The notes below the pieces were generated by a model, which had not been told where the DNA came from, did no database searches, and saw only the letters and a list, made by a program, of their open reading frames with translations. Shown in pieces: positions 23,091 through 25,745 of a stretch of DNA of 25,745 bases. The stretch is from Geobacteraceae bacterium (GTDB lineage Bacteria; Desulfobacterota; Desulfuromonadia; Desulfuromonadales; Desulfuromonadaceae), in assembly GCA_020201305.1 (NCBI GenBank), contig JAIVHC010000016.1, positions 1 to 25,745 on the forward strand. The letters are read 5' to 3'. The position numbers were made by a program, and so were the translations under genes. How positions within the stretch are numbered: position 1 is the stretch's first letter; every line of letters begins with the position of its first letter.

Positions 23091-25745
23091 TCAGCTGATT
23101 TTAACTACAACCATGGTTACATCATCATTGAAATGGCGACGCCCCTGGAACATACGGGTTTCCTCCAGGGTGATATCGATAATTCCCTTACTGCTTTTAG
23201 TGTGGTTATCGCGAATCAACTCCTTGAAACGCTCCAGACCGAAAAGTTCTTCGCTCTTATCCTGCGCTTCAACAATACCATCTGTATACATTACTAGAAT
23301 ATCCCCGGACTCTACAGCTATTTCTTTTTGTTCGAATTCAATCTGGGGCAAAATCCCCAGAATCATGCCTTCGGCATCAAGTTCATCAAAATTGTCGCTC
23401 TCTGGATGATAGATCAGGGGCTGATTATGCCCGGCATTGGCGTAGATGAGGTTATTATTCTGCAACTCATAGCGCAGGTAAAACATGGTGATAAACAATT
23501 CCGAGCTACTCAAGTCCTTGTATAGAAAGCTGTTGAGTGTTTCAAGGGTGGTCTGGGGCGGAAACATCTGCTGGTTATGCGCCTGGATAAATGTACGTGC
23601 AGAAGCCATGAGCAGTGCCGCGCCGATGTTATGCCCGGACACATCGGCAACCACAATATCAAGTTCGTTCTCATGGGTGATGAAATCAAAGTAGTCGCCT
23701 CCCACCTGTTTAGCCGGGACACATATCCCTCTAATGTCCAGCCCTTCAATCTCGGGCATTTTCTTCGGGAGCAGATCTAGTTGGATATCCTCGGCAATTT
23801 TAAGCTGTTTTTGCTGCTCACTCGCTTCAATCAGCTGAGCCGTCTGGGTGGCGTTGCGGTAGGCAATTCCTATCTGTGCGGCAATATTTTTATACAGTTC
23901 GATGAACTCATCGGTATAAATCCCCTTGGCATAGCGTGAATAAGAGGATAGCACGCCGACGGGCTGACCTTCCACAGTGATGGGAGCGTGCGCGAACGAC
24001 TTTATTTTGAGTTCGCGAACGATAGCGATGGATGCAGGCTTGTCCGCACAATCGGAGTCATTCGCGAGCACCACCTTATTATTGATAAAGGTGTTGCCTA
24101 TGCAGGTATCCATGTTGATTTCCCGATCGGCACGGGAGAGAAATTCTGAATCCATTCCCCTGTAGCTGCGCACCCGCAGCAGGTTACTCTCTTCATCTAT
24201 AATTCTGATACCACAGAGATCAAAGCGGAACTGGCGGTAAAGCAGGTCCAGAATACTGTCGAGGATGCCATCGAGGGATTTCCCGCTGTTGATGAGGTTC
24301 GCAACATCGTAGAGTACGTTTAAGCTTGGGATTTCGTATTCCGACAGGCTCCCTTTTTCATCGATTTCACGCTCCCCGAGGTACTCTGAAATCGCCTTGT
24401 TGGCTGATTTGTCCCCGATGAATTTTGCCATCAGATCCACAAACTCCATAACCGTGGGGGCCTTACTGATACGCTTGTTTTCCTGGGTTTCCGGTTTCCA
24501 TGTGGCTGCACGCACAAAACGCATGGCCTGCGCCGCTTCAGCAGATGATGGAACGCTGGCAATTGAAATGGCTACATAGCTTCCGGCATTGAAAAACATT
24601 GACCAGAACAGGCAATGTGACCATACATCCAGATTGTCGAGATAGAACAGAGCAGAAGGGCGCAGCGCCTCAATCCCGAAGAGCCCATGCTGTATCAGAT
24701 CATGTGGGAACCAGCCTGATTCCACAAATATGGGGACAATCAGGGTATACACCCAGATGGCGAAACCGAATATCAGTCCGGTGGCTGCAGCGCGGCCATT
24801 GGCGCGTTCCCAGTATAGGGCACCAATAAATGCCGGGGCAAACTGGGTTGCAGCCATAAATGAGATCAGCCCGATATCCACCAGCGCCTCGGTTTCGCCC
24901 AGGACCTGGTAGTAGAAATATCCCAGAAAAATAACCAAGGCAATCGCAACCCGCTTGATGTTCAGAAGTGTCCCGGAGATATCCGGACGGCGCAGGTTGA
25001 AACGCAGAATCATAGGCATAACCAGATTGTTGAGTATCATGGTCGCAGAAGCCACTGATTCAAGCATTACCATCCCCGCGGAAGCAGAGAGGCCGCCGAT
25101 AAATACCAGGGCTGCCAGGGCAGCCTGATCATTGTGCAGGGGGAGGGTGAGGACAAAATAATCCGCCAGGGCTGTATGTCCGTCATAGTGAAGGAGGCCC
25201 CCAAGAGCAATGGGGAGGACAAACAGGTTAAGAAGAAACATGTATGCCGGGAATGCCCACATCGCCGTGCGGATGTGTGAAATGTCTGAATTTTCAATTA
25301 CCATGATATGAAACTGACGCGGCAGCAGCATGATGGCGAACATCGACAGCGTGGTCATGGTAAACCACTTTGCTGCGGAGGAGGTTTCATCGCCTAAAAC
25401 CAGCAGATGGTCGCGTTCGGGGAAGTGGTCCAGAAACTGGGTGAAGATGTCAGAGAAGCCGTTGAAAAGCGTATAGCATACAAATAACCCCACACACAGA
25501 AAGGCAACCAGCTTTACCAGAGATTCAAATGCAACTGCAGCAACCAGTCCTTCATGGCGTTCGGTACTATCGAGCCGCATAGCCCCGAAGAGTATGCAGA
25601 ATACAGCCAGCAAAGCTGCTACAATGAAGGCGGTATCCAGATATTCTGGAATGACAGGGTAGATCTGATGCAGCGACATCATGGTGCTCTGCCCGTCACT
25701 GCTCATGAGGTTGAAGCTGTAGGAGATCGCTTTTAACTGTAATGC
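23091..25745 (-). CDS. SSF membrane domain - GAF - SpoIIE-type PP2C phosphatase fusion (5' end outside window)
   Basis: The frame stays open to the right edge: the 13 codons before the ATG at 25706 read ALQLKAISYSFNL, a typical SSF transporter motif, so the gene starts outside the window. Counting from that ATG, residues up to about 390 are multiple membrane segments of a sodium/solute symporter domain (LDSTERHEGLVAAVAFESLV, LLPRQFHIMVIEN). About 418-445 is a short linker (EFVDLMAKFIGDKSANKAIS), about 470-620 is a GAF domain and about 640-871 is a SpoIIE/RsbU phosphatase. Its metal-binding acids are in VGGDYFDF, VADVSGHNIGAALLMA, YTDGIVEA and NDDVTMVVV, all intact. Membrane sensing of a solute with output on the downstream STAS protein is the likely role. 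Confidence 0.9.
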   Translation of the reverse strand, partial: ALQLKAISYSFNLMSSDGQSTMMSLHQIYPVIPEYLDTAFIVAALLAVFCILFGAMRLDSTERHEGLVAAVAFESLVKLVAFLCVGLFVCYTLFNGFSDIFTQFLDHFPERDHLLVLGDETSSAAKWFTMTTLSMFAIMLLPRQFHIMVIENSDISHIRTAMWAFPAYMFLLNLFVLPIALGGLLHYDGHTALADYFVLTLPLHNDQAALAALVFIGGLSASAGMVMLESVASATMILNNLVMPMILRFNLRRPDISGTLLNIKRVAIALVIFLGYFYYQVLGETEALVDIGLISFMAATQFAPAFIGALYWERANGRAAATGLIFGFAIWVYTLIVPIFVESGWFPHDLIQHGLFGIEALRPSALFYLDNLDVWSHCLFWSMFFNAGSYVAISIASVPSSAEAAQAMRFVRAATWKPETQENKRISKAPTVMEFVDLMAKFIGDKSANKAISEYLGEREIDEKGSLSEYEIPSLNVLYDVANLINSGKSLDGILDSILDLLYRQFRFDLCGIRIIDEESNLLRVRSYRGMDSEFLSRADREINMDTCIGNTFINNKVVLANDSDCADKPASIAIVRELKIKSFAHAPITVEGQPVGVLSSYSRYAKGIYTDEFIELYKNIAAQIGIAYRNATQTAQLIEASEQQKQLKIAEDIQLDLLPKKMPEIEGLDIRGICVPAKQVGGDYFDFITHENELDIVVADVSGHNIGAALLMASARTFIQAHNQQMFPPQTTLETLNSFLYKDLSSSELFITMFYLRYELQNNNLIYANAGHNQPLIYHPESDNFDELDAEGMILGILPQIEFEQKEIAVESGDILVMYTDGIVEAQDKSEELFGLERFKELIRDNHTKSSKGIIDITLEETRMFQGRRHFNDDVTMVVVKIS

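Overview
The window is a densely packed, mostly rightward-transcribed stretch of a Gram-negative bacterial chromosome with balanced base composition. The order pheA-tyrA-aroA-cmk-ispH-rpsA-sppA-ihfB, together with miaA-hfq, an AsmA-like protein, Lgt, a PilZ protein and many intergenic fold-back repeats, points to a deltaproteobacterium-like lineage or a relative such as Chrysiogenota. This placement is inferred from gene order and protein motifs only and is not firm.

Layout. Positions 1-3929 hold miaA, hfq, a radical-SAM/DUF512 protein, a TPR protein and a small Cys-cluster (YkgJ-type) protein. Positions 3930-4397 are non-coding and packed with repeats, including a 165-bp fold-back element. 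Positions 4398-11747 carry an AsmA-like gene bracketed by two copies of a perfect 22-bp palindrome, then a PilZ protein, a TlyA-type rRNA methyltransferase, a HIT hydrolase, a RelA/SpoT homologue with a degenerate synthetase domain, a polysaccharide deacetylase and a YjbQ-family protein. Positions 11927-19637 are the aromatic amino acid/isoprenoid/translation block (pheA, tyrA, aroA, cmk, ispH, rpsA, a strong intrinsic terminator, sppA, ihfB). Positions 19637-22164 contain a complete MITE, an RluA-type pseudouridine synthase, lgt and a HAD hydrolase. Positions 22194-25745 run leftward: an RsbW-like ATPase, a STAS protein, and the 3' part of a large gene fusing a sodium/solute symporter-type membrane domain to a GAF domain and a SpoIIE-type PP2C phosphatase.

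Three points stand out. First, the minus-strand block looks like a complete partner-switching module (phosphatase, STAS antagonist, serine kinase) whose phosphatase is built onto an SLC5/SSF membrane domain, so solute sensing or transport may feed directly into partner switching. The gene runs off the right edge of the window. Second, tyrA, cmk and rluA each lack an internal, conserved stretch (about 145, 175 and 70 bp by family comparison) and change reading frame by the same amount at the junction. This could be real decay or an assembly artefact. Third, a family of roughly 150-bp fold-back MITEs occurs in two complete copies, one partial copy at the window edge, one short derivative and fragments. 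One insertion lies exactly in the ihfB stop codon, duplicated an 8-bp target, and rebuilt a stop codon.

No rRNA, tRNA, CRISPR array, integrase or transposase gene was seen.
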